This document shows positions 32,801-44,379 of a stretch of DNA of 64,000 nucleotides, one piece after another. Under the pieces are notes generated by a model that saw only the letters and a list, made by a program, of their open reading frames with translations, was not told the DNA's origin and made no database searches. The stretch's first letter is position 1; every line of letters begins with the position of its first letter. A program made the translations under genes and the position numbers. The DNA is from Pleodorina starrii. Lineage: Eukaryota > Chlorophyta > Chlorophyceae > Chlamydomonadales > Volvocaceae. The stretch lies in assembly GCA_030267565.1 (NCBI GenBank), contig BRXU01000006.1, positions 3,770,001 through 3,834,000 on the forward strand. The letters are read 5' to 3'.

Positions 32801-34695
32801 GCCACCTTCCCTTCCGCAACCAACCCCGGAGGACGGGCGACCGCGCCGGTGGACGGCGGCGCCGCCGGCGGTGTCGCTGTGAGCGGGCCATCCATTTCAC
32901 AGCCCCCCTTCAACACCATTACCCTCTTTGCAAACAACAGCCGCCAGCGGTGGACTTCGAATCCGGATCCGGATCTACCGCCAGATCGGATGACGGAGAT
33001 CACGGCGGCGGCGGCGGCGCAGTACGGCGCCTCGCCACCGTCCGCGTCCGTCCGCGCCGCCGCCAGCGCAGCGGCGACGACGACGACGGCGGTAGTCGCT
33101 ACCGCCGCCGCCACCATCACCGCCGCGCCGGCTGCCGCCACCAGCCCTCAGCGGCGGCTAACGACCAGCAGCGGTTCGTCCTCCCTGGACGTGGACAAGC
33201 GAGGTTTGCTTACTAAGCCGAGCAGAAAGTCGCTACAGCCCTCAGATACCTTCCTTACCGGACAAATGAACTACTCATCGACGCTTGGCGCCGCTGGCGC
33301 CGCCGCTGGCGGCGGCGGCGGCGGCGGCGCCCCGGCGGTGCGAATCGACCCGCGGGTCACCGCTGCGCTGGCGGCGGCGGGCTTGTCGGTCGGCCCGACG
33401 CCGGAGCCGGAACTCAGCGTCGGCGGCGGCGGCGGCGGCGGCGGAAGCGTCAGAGGCGGCAGGCAGGCCGTGCCGACTCGGTACCGGCCATCCGGCAAGA
33501 ACACATACCAGCCGACGAGCGCCGAGGTGTCATTCGCCAAGTCGGTTGGGGCTCTGGGCCTGGCAACGGCGTCGACGTCAGGCACCGGCGGCGGCGTCGA
33601 AGGGAGCTGGCTGGTGCCGATACACGAGCTGGCCGCCGCCGCCAGCACCTCCGCCGCCGCCGCCGCCGGCGGACTCGCTCGCCGCGATCGGATGCCGTCG
33701 CCGCCGCCGCCGCCGCCGTCGAGGGTCGGGGAGCTCTTTGCACTCGCTGGCAGTGGTACGGGCAGCGGCAGCTGCAGCGGCACTGGGCACGCCTACGCCG
33801 TGTCCGGCAATGCGCTCTTTGGCGGCGGCGGCGGCGGCGCCTCCGCCTTCGCGAGCCGGTCCACGACAGCTACCGGCGCCGCCGCGGGCTACGAGTCGCT
33901 GGGCGGCTTCCGCGGCGGCGGCGGCGGCGGCGGCGGTGGGATGGACGCCCTCCTGGAGCGATTGGCCGAAGAGGCGTTACGTCCTTCAGACGGCCAGGAG
34001 CCGGACGCGGGGGGTCACCTCGTGTCGCCGCCGCCGCCGCCGCCGCATCGGGGTAGCGCCGGCGGCCGCGGTGGCGACGGCACACATCAGCCCGCATCCG
34101 ACGTGGCGGCGTCGGCGTCGGCGGCGGCACCGACTGCGGAGCTGCAGCAGTTACAGCAGTTGCTTCAACTTCAGCTCCAGCTTGAGCGAATGAAAGCGGA
34201 GATTATGGCGGATCTGACAGCGAGCGGCAGCGGAGGCGCCGCCGCCGCCGCTGCCGCGGCCGCCGCCGCCGCCGGGTTCACCTGCAGGCCGCCGCATTCG
34301 CAGCCCACAGCGACAGACCCGGGGGTCGCTCCGCCGCCGTTCCGCAGCGAAGGCGGTGCCGTCGTAACGCCAGGTGCGGCGGCGGCGGCGGCGGCGGGTG
34401 CGAGGGGTGGCGGGCGAAGTGCCGGCGGCGTCGGCGGCGGCGTCGGCAGTGGTGACGCTTCCGCTGGCGAGCGGCGCGGCGGCGGCGGCGGCGTCAGCGG
34501 CGGCGGGGCCAGCGAGTTGGGCATTGGCGGCAGCCCTACCTTGCCGCGACCCGGGCTCTTTCTGGGTAGTCCGTCGCCATTGCAGCCGCCGCGACAGCCG
34601 CAGCCGCCGCCACCTCAGCCGCTGGTAGAGGCTAACGAGGGCGAAGCCGGCTTTGCGCGGGGTGCGGCTGCCACCTCACCTCGCCCCGAGGCCTC

Positions 34696-34726
<31 letters not shown>

Positions 34727-36687
34727 GCGGCGGCGGCGGCGGCGGCGACGGCAACGGCGACGGCGGCGGCCTTGAAGGCGTCCAGCTCGCGTCGATCGAC
34801 GCAGGGCGGGTCTCACTCGCAGTCGCAGTCGCAGCGGCCCAACTCCCCCACCGCCTTCCTCACATCCCTGCTGCGGTCCTTCCGGTGAGTGGAGTGAGCG
34901 TTACAAGCGAGCGTTACGAGCGAGCGTTACGGCGCCCGACGAGCGAGTGAGCGTTACGGGAGCGAGTGTGCGGTACGAGCGAGCGCCCGCGTAGCGTAGG
35001 GCTGCATTAAAGGACGGAGACGACCGACGAGATTTAAGGTCTTGTTCGTGATTGCGATTGCCCTCCCGTTGCGCTCCCGTTGCAATGTCGATGACCTCCC
35101 GCATTGGGGCTTTTCTGCAGGTCGCCGTCGAGGCAAGCGTCGCCATCACGAACGCGCACCGCGTCCACCGTCGGCGCCGCCGCCGACAGCGTCGCCGCCG
35201 CCGCCGGCTCTGCCGCCACGTTACCGCCGCTTGCGGCAACGGCAGCGGCAGCGGCGACGTCACCAGCCTCACGTCACGACGTCTACAATGAGCCTGGCTC
35301 GCCGCCGGCGACGACAGGGCCGGCGGCGGCGGCGGCGGCGGGCGCCGTAGACATCGAACCGCCATTTCCGGGGCGGGGCTCCATTGACTGCCCGGAGACT
35401 GGCCTCGGCGGCGGCGCGGCAGCGGCAGCGGCGGCGGCGGCGGCGGCGCTGCGGAATTTCCGGCCTCTGGGCCTTACACCCATAAAGCTCCGGCCGTCGG
35501 AGCCGTCGGAGCCTGCTGCCGCCCCCGCTGCTGCTACTGTACGACAGGACGAGCCCGACGAGCTTGGCGGCGGCGGCGGCGCCGCCGCCGATGAGATCGC
35601 AGCGCAACTGAAGCAGCTTCAGCGGCTGCAGTGGCAGCTTCTGGATCTTCAGCGTCTGCAGCAGCAGCTGGAGGATCAGCAGGCTGCCCAGGAGCAGCAG
35701 CAGCTGCTGCAGCAGGGACAACCGCTGGCGGCGACGGGCGGTGTGCGGGCAATGGCGGCCCAACTTGAGCAGCAAGAGCAGATGCGGGTGCTGCTGCAGC
35801 AGCTGCGGCAGCAGCAGGAGGCGCTGCGGCTGCGACACGGGCAACTCAAGGAACAGCACGAACGGAGGCTACAGTCGCTGCAGCGGCAGCAGCAGCAGGG
35901 GCTGGAGCTGCAGGAAGCGCCGGGGGGTCAGCGGCGGTGGCGGGAGGACGCGGCGGCGGCGGCGCCGCAGCCGCCGCCTGGCGGCACGTCTGCGCATTCG
36001 GCGCAGGCCGCCGGCGAGGCATCGGTGCTTGACGTGCCGACGCCGGACCTGACGTCCTGGCAGCCGCTGCCGCTGCCGCGACCTCCGCCGCCGCCTCCGC
36101 CGCCGCCGAAGCTGGCGGCGGCGGATCAGCCGCCGCTGCCGCTGCCTCCTTCCATCAAGGACATCATCCCGCCTGGCTACACCATTGTCAGCAACGAGAT
36201 ATTTGCAGAGACACCGGGGGCAGCCAGCGGCGGCGGCGGCGGCGGCATCGCCGCCGCCGCCGTTGACGCCGCCGCCGCCGCTGCGGCGGCGGGGGCCCCG
36301 GCTCCGGCGGTGGTGCTGCTCCCGACGGATTGTCTTCCAGTCGGCGGTGGCGGCGGCGGCGGCGCCGCCGCCGCCGCGACCACCGCCGCTGCGCAGCGCG
36401 GGTTCAGAGGCATTAGCGGCGGCGGCGGCGGCTGCCTGGCGGCGGCGTCCCTGCCTGGAGCCGCCATGGCGCCCGATGGGGTCCACTGGGTGCTTCCGGC
36501 GATGGTGGTGGTTGATGCCAGGGCTATCTCGCCGGAACGCCTCTCTCCAAGGGGATATAGCAGTGCCGGCGGCGGCGGTGGCGGTGTGGAGGCGGGTGTG
36601 GAGCAACGGGGCAGCCGGCGCGGCGTCAGTAAGGCCTTCTTGGCATCTCACCCGCTTCGGTTTCAGGACGAAACGGATGTCGCATGA
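20839..36687 (+). CDS. Very large low-complexity protein, function unknown
   Basis: Seventeen exons: 20839-20879, 21099-21700, 21969-22587, 23194-23533, 23922-24438, 24610-25190, 25466-25632, 25928-26075, 26318-26481, 26719-26848, 26934-27682, 28746-28827, 29108-29358, 29779-29827, 30203-30385, 32300-34884 and 35121-36687. All junction phases agree, giving about 2,924 residues. I recognise no catalytic domain. The chain is mostly disordered: long Gly, Ala, Ser, Pro and Gln runs broken by short conserved-looking islands, such as [20 protein letters not shown] at the start, a helix [17 protein letters not shown] (about 535), an acidic [11 protein letters not shown] patch (about 1060), and a helical island [17 protein letters not shown] (about 1643). 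A Gln-rich coiled coil spans about 2560-2680. Many R-R-x-S and S-P sites suggest a phosphorylated scaffold; that is inference. The start is uncertain because the first exon is open upstream to an acceptor-like site near 20744. Intron 9 uses a GC donor. Confidence 0.7.
22788..22937. repeat. Two tandem 75-bp units in intron 3 of the large gene
   Basis: The block from TGTCCGTTCTTCGCAGACCG to TGCACACATCACAC occurs twice in direct succession with almost no difference. Confidence 0.85.
23563..23708. other. AT-rich island in intron 4 of the large gene
   Basis: About 145 bases dominated by A/T with several AATAATA words, in otherwise GC-rich sequence. No coding potential is seen. It could be a small AT-rich transposon remnant or an organelle-DNA insert. 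Confidence 0.55.
23842..23875 (+). repeat. Interstitial telomere-like tract in intron 4
   Basis: CTAAAACC/CCCTAAAACC units ending 46 bases before exon 5 of the large gene. Confidence 0.65.
25399..25453 (+). repeat. Interstitial telomere-like tract in intron 6
   Basis: Degenerate AACCCTAAAAACCCTA units ending 12 bases before exon 7 of the large gene. Confidence 0.7.
27733..27836. repeat. Near-perfect 49-bp inverted repeat with 6-base loop
   Basis: Arms 27737-27781 and 27788-27832 are exact reverse complements over 45 bases, separated by TCTCGT. Allowing one G:U pair, the stem extends to 49 pairs (27733-27836). It lies in intron 11 of the large gene. A transcript would fold into one long uninterrupted hairpin. 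It could be a small-RNA precursor, a foldback transposon or a very recent inverted duplication. Confidence 0.92.
29638..29692. repeat. Second intronic hairpin
   Basis: ACATGCAACCACC at 29638-29650 is complementary to 29680-29692. The stem continues with G/C pairs and one bulge to a loop of about 10 bases. It lies in intron 13 of the large gene. Confidence 0.75.
30462..30640 (+). repeat. Left flanking direct repeat of the minisatellite
   Basis: About 170 bases including GGTTGTGGTTGTACG, ATGCGTTCTCCTTGGAGGGT and GGCCGGTCCCCGTTAG. They recur in the same order and orientation at about 32023-32200. Confidence 0.8.
30660..32016. repeat. Compound minisatellite in intron 15 of the large gene
   Basis: Two interleaved unit types. 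A 12-bp unit GGTCGGCCTATG (and its TACG variant) fills about 30760-31645. A 19-bp unit CCCATGGGCCCAGCCTCGG fills about 30660-30760 and 31660-32010. Because 12 is a multiple of three and the unit holds no stop, long false ORFs (M-G-R-P repeats) run through both strands. Confidence 0.93.
32023..32200 (+). repeat. Right flanking direct repeat of the minisatellite
   Basis: Partner of 30462-30640, diverged by scattered substitutions. It has the same order and orientation. Confidence 0.8.
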
Positions 36688-39600
36688 TTGCGGTTGGCGG
36701 TTGGGTCGTTGTCGGTTGACAGTTGACAGTTGATGTTGCATGAGGGTGAGTGAGTGAGCGCGGCTGCCGCCGCGGGCTGTTTGTTGCGGCTGTGGCGCTC
36801 CACGGGCCCTCCCTTGTGTGTTTCGTTGCGGTCCTGTACGGCACGTTCGAGTGTACGACAGTTTTCTCCGGTGTCAGTTTCATATGCTCTGGGGGCCCTC
36901 GCTCGCCTCTCCGTTGCCGGGACGTTGCTGACCGCTTCTTGATGCGCCTGCCTGATGACGGTACGACAGATCATGGGGGTGAGAGTACGGAGAGTACGGA
37001 GAGTACGAAGGCGTGAGGCCTGAGAATGCAGAATGCAGCCTTTACGTGCGAGGAAGACGTTTCATCACGCTTTGTTGTACTGCATTGCAGAATACCATAT
37101 TGGAAACGCATACCGGTAATAAATAGAAAGAGAACGTATTATTGAGCTCGAGCGATCCTGACACCGAGGTTTGACTTAGCGGCCCGATGAAACGTGATCA
37201 ATTCGTACGACTGTCGTACTTGGCATCCACCGCCGTACGTCGACCAGTGTTGACGTGACGGCGTGGAGCGTCGCTGGCATGTACTTGCCGGCATCTTCAC
37301 TTTAGTTTCTCTTCTCTTATCTCTCTCGAATCTTTCTCTCATCTCGCACTTCCTCTCTCTCTCTCTCTCACTCTCGCGCGATCTTTTTGTCGATCGTGAG
37401 GTGACTTGAAATCCGATTCGAATTGATTCGATCCGGTGGTTCCTTGCCTCGCCCGGAATGTGTACTGCAAGCGTACGGCATTTTTCCAAATGGCAATTTT
37501 CCAAAGGCGAAGCGAAGCGAGGCGAGGTGGAATGAGGCGAAGTTAGGGAGCGAAGGGAGGCGAGGGGCGTTGAGGCTAAAAGCGAAGCGAGGCGAGGCAA
37601 GATGGGGCCCGCAGGCTTTGCGTCGGGACTTACTTGAGGGCTGAGGGGCTCGCTGGATTGATCTGGCACGTTTGGCAGTAGTCGTACTGTACGACGGCGT
37701 ACTGTGATGGTACTGCTTGACAGTTTTACGTCTTGAGACTGAAGGTTTGAGCGGGGTAAACCGGACGACCCCGCTCATCCTCAGAAGGGGAGTGTGTGAG
37801 AGGCGCGAGGCGAGAGAGCGGGAGAGGGAGAGGAAGAGAGAGCGGGAGAGGGAGAGGAAGAGAGAGCGGGAGAGGAAGAGGCAGAGAGAGCGGGAGCGGG
37901 AGAGGTAGAAAGAACGGGAGAGGGAGAGGGGGAGCGTTTTCGGGTACTGGACGAGGGTTATGAGTCGAGCGTTACGTTGCGAGCGTTACGTTGTGCGCGT
38001 GCGTGCACGTGAGGGGTGCGCCGGAACGGCGCGCGCTGCCCCCGCTCCAAACCAAACCCATTTCTCCTCATAAGCAACTTCAGCGTTGTGTGTGTTGTCG
38101 TGTGTTTGGTGCTGAGACTGAATAATGTGTTTGTCTGTGTGTTAGTGTGTGCGGTGCAGCTGTCGTGCGGTATGCTTTACACACCTTGCAAGCGATCAGT
38201 GCCAGCGCGCAACCGGACGGAGCCCTACAGCCTCTGGAGATTCTTTAAAGTGTACGGATTGTACGGGTCGTGGTCGTGATTCGCGGCGGGGCCAGCGCCC
38301 CTGACTGTTGTACAGTCGATGCGTCGCCTGCCTTACCTTGACTGACAGCAGTCGTGCCTCCATCGGGCGCGCGACATTTTGCCATGTACATGTCGCACAT
38401 GTCGTACAACTGCAGCTACCCAACGGTATGCTGGTAGTAATAAACTAATAATAATAATAGTAAGAGAATTAGCAAAGTATGGGCCGTGCACGTGTTTGTA
38501 TGGTAGGGCAGCCCCGCCGGACGCGGCCAAACACACGCCGCCGCCGATGCCGTACTGCCTGCTAGCTGCTGTGGATGGGTTCGCGGCACAGCAGGGAGCA
38601 TGCTTGCATACCGGGACACAGCCCCGGCGAATCCCGGCCAGGAGCCGGCTCAGCTGGACGAGAGCCAACATACATCCGAAATTCCGAATGTGGAATGCGG
38701 GGCTGGAGTAATAATCAAAAGCGAGGGAGCCGGCCCGACTACTGCTGCCTGCCTGCTGGATCGAGAATGGATTGAAGGAGGGGGCATGCTGTTGAATTGC
38801 TTGCGGAGGATAAGCGTTGCGGCGTTGCGTGTCTGTCTGTCTGTCCGTCTGTCTGTCTGTCAGTTTGTCTGTCAGTTTGTCGGCGGCGCGAGAATATATT
38901 TTGGTGTTGTGACGAAAGGATGATGAAGCGACCAACGACTAGCAGCAGCTGGCGCGTCGCGTGCGCAAGTAATGGTCGTAATGCCGTACGTACCGTACGT
39001 ACGGCCCCAGTACTCTCTCACTCTTTCTCTCACTTTTTCTCTCGCTCGGCCGCGTAATTTTATTAGCGCGGCCAATAATTGCGCCTTTGCGTGGATGTGG
39101 GTGTTCTGAGAGGGGCTGTGCTGCTTTATGTTTTGGTTGGGGATGGAGCCGTATGCTATGCGTGTACGGTACGTGAAGATGAAGTCCGTTGGATATATAC
39201 CGCCCACCGCTATGTAGGTAGGTAGACATGATTGCGAGCAACGAACCCCGCCCGGACGATCGTCACCATTAATAAATTGCGGGTAATAAAGGTGCGCCGC
39301 GGTTTCCACGGGCCCGCACGACGGTCAAGACGAAGACGGCCGCCAATAATAGTCGGTCGCTTCCTTCCTTCCTTCCTTAGTACCCGCCGGGGCCCGTCAT
39401 TGATCGCCGTCGTGTTGTGTCGTCTGCATCGAAGCCGCGCGCGATCGCTGCTCGCTCGAGCTTCGGTTTGAACTTACGAAACGAACCCGTTCATCACAGT
39501 ATCGACGGAACGCACGGACCCACGCACGCACGCACGCAGGAAAAAACAAAGGAACACACGTCGCCATTCCTCGCCATTCCTCGCCATGCGTACCGAACCC

Positions 39601-39811
39601 GCTGGCGCTTCGTACTGCTCGGTGCATGCGGTCAGAAAGAGCCGCCGCGCGCGTGCGCTCACATGTACGCACGCGCCTACATACATACATAAATGCGCAA
39701 ATACACACGCAACGGATCTCAAATGAATAGAAGCGCCCATCCGTGGCTCCGTGTCTCCACCCGCCAGTCCGTCAGTCCGTCCGTGGCTCCGTGGCCTGTC
39801 AGTCGGTCGTC
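36688..39811. other. Intergenic region, large gene to dehydrogenase 1
   Basis: About 3.1 kb with converging 3' ends. It contains GAAGCGAGGCGAG-type repeats (about 37503-37600), a GAGAGCGGGAGAGG-type purine tract (about 37801-37935), a GTCT-type tetranucleotide run (38829-38881) and many GTACGG/CCGTAC words. Open frames here lack family resemblance and splice support. I see no supported gene. Confidence 0.45.
37801..37935. repeat. Purine minisatellite (GAGAGCGGGAGAGGAA type)
   Basis: Imperfect 18-24-bp GA-rich units in tandem, a strand-asymmetric purine tract. Confidence 0.8.
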
Positions 39812-42800
39812 TCAGAACAGCCCGCCGCCGCCGACGCCGCCGGCGATTCCCCCCGGCATCTTCTGCATCTCCGCGAACACCCGGCCCGCCAGCTGCTCGT
39901 TCGCGCCGCCCACCACCGTGGCTGCCCGCAGGTCCCTCGCGATGCGCTCCGGCGGGTGCTCGCCCACCATGCCCGCGCCGCCCATCAGGCCACAGACCTC
40001 CGACGCGACGGTGGCGGCGGTCTCGGTGGCGAATTGCTTCGCCATGCAGACGGCCAGGCTGCGCCCTGGGGCCTGTTTCGCGCGCGGGGAGCGGGGTACG
40101 TGGGGGTAGTTGTTGGTTGGGACCGTTGGGATGGACGAAATCGTGATACAACGAAGGGCATTCTAGGGGGCACATACAAGCGGTCTTTCGTTTCACACCT
40201 AGCTACGTACCTTGGCGTCACACTGCTGCGCCGCGCTGCGCACCAGGAGGCGAGCCGCCTGCAGCTCCGAATGGATGTCCACCAGGCGAAACTGTACGGC
40301 CTGTCGTACATATACAAACACCAAGCATCAGGCGTATTCATCACCAGTTGTCGGGAGTCGTGCCGTATGTGTGCATAAGTATATGTATGATATACTCACA
40401 GGCTGTCAATCGATCGTGGAAGCCCATCCAGCTGAAAAACCCATCCACAGCAGGGTTTGTTCCCCATCCACCACACCATCCAGAATTCGCAATACGTCCA
40501 CAGTAGACCCGGCCCTCTGACCCACACACCGAATATGCACTCCCGCCGAAACCGACCCACGGGTCGTTGCACGTGCCAGCTGCAGCCAATCTATCCAAGT
40601 GCATACCTGCATGTCGGTTACGGCCTTGGTCCCCAGCTTGCGCGACTTGCCGTACTGCATCACGTAATCCAGTGCCAGCTGCGCGCCGCCCACGGACACG
40701 GCCGACAGCCACACGCGCTGCTGATCCAGGGCTGCGTACGTGTGCGGGTACGAGTGCGTCGGTGTGCGTGCGTGAGCGCAAATAAAGAAGCACACACATA
40801 GACATATGCACACACAAGTTTAATTCCTAAAACCCGCACAGTATAGTCACGCGCAGGCAGCGGGATGGATGGGCGGGAAGGGCGCATGCGATGGCCTCAT
40901 GCACTTCATTACACGCATGCAGGCTTGCAGGGACGCACTCGCAGTCCCGCACACACACACACACACCGGCACGCACGCATGCACGCACGCACGCTGTCAC
41001 TGTCATCCACATACCTACACACACACATACACCCACCCACACACACACGCGCGCACATAGCTAGGCACGTACCCGCGTTGAGCAGCTCCAGTCCCTGGCC
41101 CTCTCGCCCCACCAGCGCATCAGCCCTCACGGCGCACTTGGACAGAGTGACGGGGGACAGCGGAATGGACCGCCAACCCAGGCTCCGTTCCGGACGACCC
41201 ACCGACAGACCGGGCGTGGTCTGGCGGGTTCGCGATGAGTTAGTTGGTTAGTTGGTTAGTACATACGACGGTGAGTACGAACGAGGGCGAGTACGGAGAC
41301 GGTACGGAACCGTAGTGCAAAGCTAAGTACAAATAAGTACGCACGGCGCTACATACCTAGCTAATATTACGACCTCATCGTACTTTAATGATTACTTACC
41401 CGGTTTACCAAGAACAGCGACAGCCCCTTGGTCGGAAGCTCGCTGGTGCGTGCCAGGACCAGAATGACGTCAGCCACGCCCGCGCCCGCCACAAGCACCT
41501 TGCTGCCATTGAGCACGTAGCCGCCACCGCCGGAGCCGTTGCCGCTGGCGCCGGCGGCGCTGGAGAGAGCGGCGAAGGGCGCGGGGGTGGCGGTGGTGGC
41601 GACGGCGGCGGGGTCGGAGCCGGAGGCGGGCTCGGTGGCGGCGTAGGCGGCGAGCAGCGCCGTTGATGCCAGGCCACGGAGGACCTTTTCGGAGGTTCGA
41701 CAATGGAGTGGGAGGGGTGAGGCGACAGGCGGGATTTGTGTATATTTGTGCGTATGTGTGTGTGCGTGTGTATGTCCGGATCATTGAGGCAGCAGGGCGT
41801 GCAAGGGCGCGCGAGGGCTTGTGCCGCCGATCGGGGCTAGCCGAGCTGGCAGACAGGGATAACACTCCCAATCAGGTTTGGGGGGTTTGGATGGCCAGGC
41901 CGCCGAACTAACAAAGCAAAGCCGGAATGAATAAGGTGCCTAATAAGGTCCCGCCGCCACTCGAGGCGGGCGGGCACGCAGCAGTGTTCCGATGTATAGA
42001 TGGATGGATCAGCAGAGTTTGTCGTCCTCGGGATATAAGGGCCTTAGGGTTTAATCCTAAAACCCAACAGGCCCCAACATACACACCTGCTGCTGCAAGG
42101 CGGGGGTGGCGTAGTTGGCCACCAGCCAGGCGACCATGTTGTGGAGCGTGAGGTACCTGCAGGATAATTCGATACCGGTACATGGATAGAATGGATGGGT
42201 GATGGATGGGTTGTGGTGCATAATGATGGACTGATGGATGGTGGGGGTAATGGTGGGTGAGTGATGCGCGGAGGGACAGATATGATGGCGGGCACACCCA
42301 AACACACACACAGTGAGATGGAGCCGCCGATAGGTAGCGTAGATAGGTACCAGCGACGGAGTACCGTATGCCTTTCTTCTTTTATTACTACATCTTTCCT
42401 TGCTTCTTACCCTGCCTGGTTACCCTGCAACGCCCTGCTTACCCTGCAACCGACGTGTCGCCCATGCCCAGGGCCTCAAACGCGAGCGCACAGTCGTTGG
42501 TGCTCAGCCCCATGCCGCCTGCCGAGGCGGGCACCGCCACGCCGCCAAAGCCCTCCTTGCCCGCGGCGGCGATGGAGTCGTGGGGAAACGCGCGCGTGTC
42601 ATCGGCATTTGCGGCCTGTATGTGATCGATGCTCACACATGCACGGGCGGGCGGAAGGGGCCACGAGGCGACGGACGGGGCGGGGCGCGGGGGTAAGGGG
42701 GCAGCAGAGCAAGTGCGGGAGCCGTTAGATAAGGGCGCACGGAGGCAGCAGACAGGGCTCGGAGGTGGGTTCGTCTCCGTCGTCATGCAGGTGTTGCAAG

Positions 42801-44379
42801 TTGCTGCTGTGCAATAAATGTGAAATTGGAACAAGGTTATTATCGCTAGCAGCCCCAGTGGCGGTCCTCAGATCCATGCTTTACGTATCCACTGCCGTAC
42901 AGGTACGTACGGACTGGTCTGCCGTACTTACATGCTTGGCCAGTACTGTCCGCGCGACGCGCTCCGCGGCGCTCTTGACGGCTTCTTGCTCCGAATTCAT
43001 CCCAAAGTCCAGCCATTTCACGCGGTACAAGTTGCCGCCGCCGGGGGCTCGCCCGGCACTGACACCGCCGCCGCCGCCGCCGCCGCCGACGCTTGCAGCA
43101 GCGGCGGAAGGGGAGGCGGCGTTGGAAGCTGCCATGGCGCTGAGAGAGCTCGCTCGGCTGGCGAGGGGGCTGCTGATGCTGAAGTTGGACGGGGCGAGCA
43201 CGATCGATTGATGGGATGATGGGATGTTGGATGCCGCGGCAGCAGTGCAGAGGCGTTGGCGGCGGCGGGACACAGAGGCGGGCGGGCGGGTGGGTGGGTG
43301 GGTTGTATTGGCTTTTTTGGCGTTTCAGACAGAGTGGAGTAGTTCTATAAAACGAAACGCACGGATGGTGCGTGTGTGCAAGGTGGGCCCACGCAAGGAC
43401 TGGGGAAAGGATGGGACATCATGCATGGAGGATAGATGGAAACCTACAAAAAGATAGTACGGATTAATGTAGCTAGGCCGCCTTTCCCACAAGAGTACGA
43501 ATGTCACGTACTCGTACCGGGAAGCCCGGTGTTCAGTGATGAAGCCCTTGCTTGGACACATCACCCGAAGGCCAGATGCATGAAGGATCGTACCGTACCT
43601 GGCGCTAGTCCTCGTCTTCGGGCTTCCCGTGTCCTCCTCCTCCTGCTGCTGCTGCTTCCGGAGCTGCAGGGCCTTCGGAAAGCGGACGGCCAGCTTTGGG
43701 AGGTCCCTATCCTGAGCACCGCGGTCGCTTATCGAAGCGCCGGCGCCTGCGGCTGCGCCTGCGGCTGCGGCAGCGGCCGCGGCTGCGGCTCCGGAACCCG
43801 GTACAATGAGCGACTTAGGGATGAGCGCAGACAGCAGGGACGACCCCTCTTCGCCGCCACCCTCCTCTCCGTTTCTGCCCGCCACAACAAGCTCCTCCGC
43901 CTCTCCGCCACTGCCGCTGCCGCTGTCGCCAGCGCCAGGGTCGCCGCCGCTGCCGCCGCCCCGCAGCGGCGAGCCCGCCGCCGGCGGCCTCCCCGAGGAG
44001 GCGGCTACAGCAGCCCGCCCGTACCGCGAAGACCGCCGGGCCTTGTCTCCGCCGCCGCCGCCGCCGTACACCGCCGCTAACATTTCGACTCTAGACGCTG
44101 ACGCTGACGCTGACGGCGGCGGCGCGATCCCGGGCCCAGCGGCACCTGCATCTGACCTTCCGCCGTCGGCGCCGCTGCCCCTCGCCGGGCCCCAGGCTTC
44201 TGCTGGGCGTCCGCCGGCGGCGGAGGCGGCGGCGCCGGCGGCGGCGGTGGCTGCTGCTGTTGGTCCCATTCGTGACTTCGTAGGCGTCTCGGAACCTCTG
44301 TTGGCCGCAACGCCGTCCTGCAGCGTGCAAGGATTTTCGAATCCTTCTGTTGTACCGTTTTTCCTATGAGCGAGTGCAT
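39812..44379 (-). CDS. Acyl-CoA dehydrogenase-like flavoprotein with long N-terminal extension (copy 1)
   Basis: Ten exons, minus strand: 44379-44356, 44317-43599, 43178-42932, 42615-42443, 42156-42087, 41684-41400, 41220-41073, 40731-40607, 40300-40211 and 40072-39812. They join in phase to 713 residues. The first 290 or so residues are Gly/Ala/Ser-rich and unlike any dehydrogenase. The core then follows family order: an N-terminal helical domain (VKWLDFGMNSEQEAV, GGVAVPASAGGMGLS), the beta-domain mark AYAATEPASGSD, GYVLNGSKVLVAGAGVAD, and a C-terminal helical domain (QYGKSRKLG, AVQFRLVDIHSELQAARLL, GGAGMVGEHPPERIARDLR). These enzymes oxidise acyl-CoA with FAD in mitochondria or peroxisomes. 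Both usual catalytic-Glu positions appear replaced: Gln in LDQQR (557-561) and Gly in GGANEQ (682-687). Activity is therefore uncertain. The first 24-base exon is tentative. Confidence 0.85.
42042..42067. repeat. Short telomere-like inverted motif
   Basis: TTAGGGTTTAATCCTAAAACCC lies in dehydrogenase 1 intron 5, close to the 5' splice site. Confidence 0.5.

Noticed and set aside
38333..38935. Minus-strand ORF of 200 codons
   Set aside because: Contains a TDRQTDRQTD run from a GTCT-type repeat and no recognisable domain. Likely chance.
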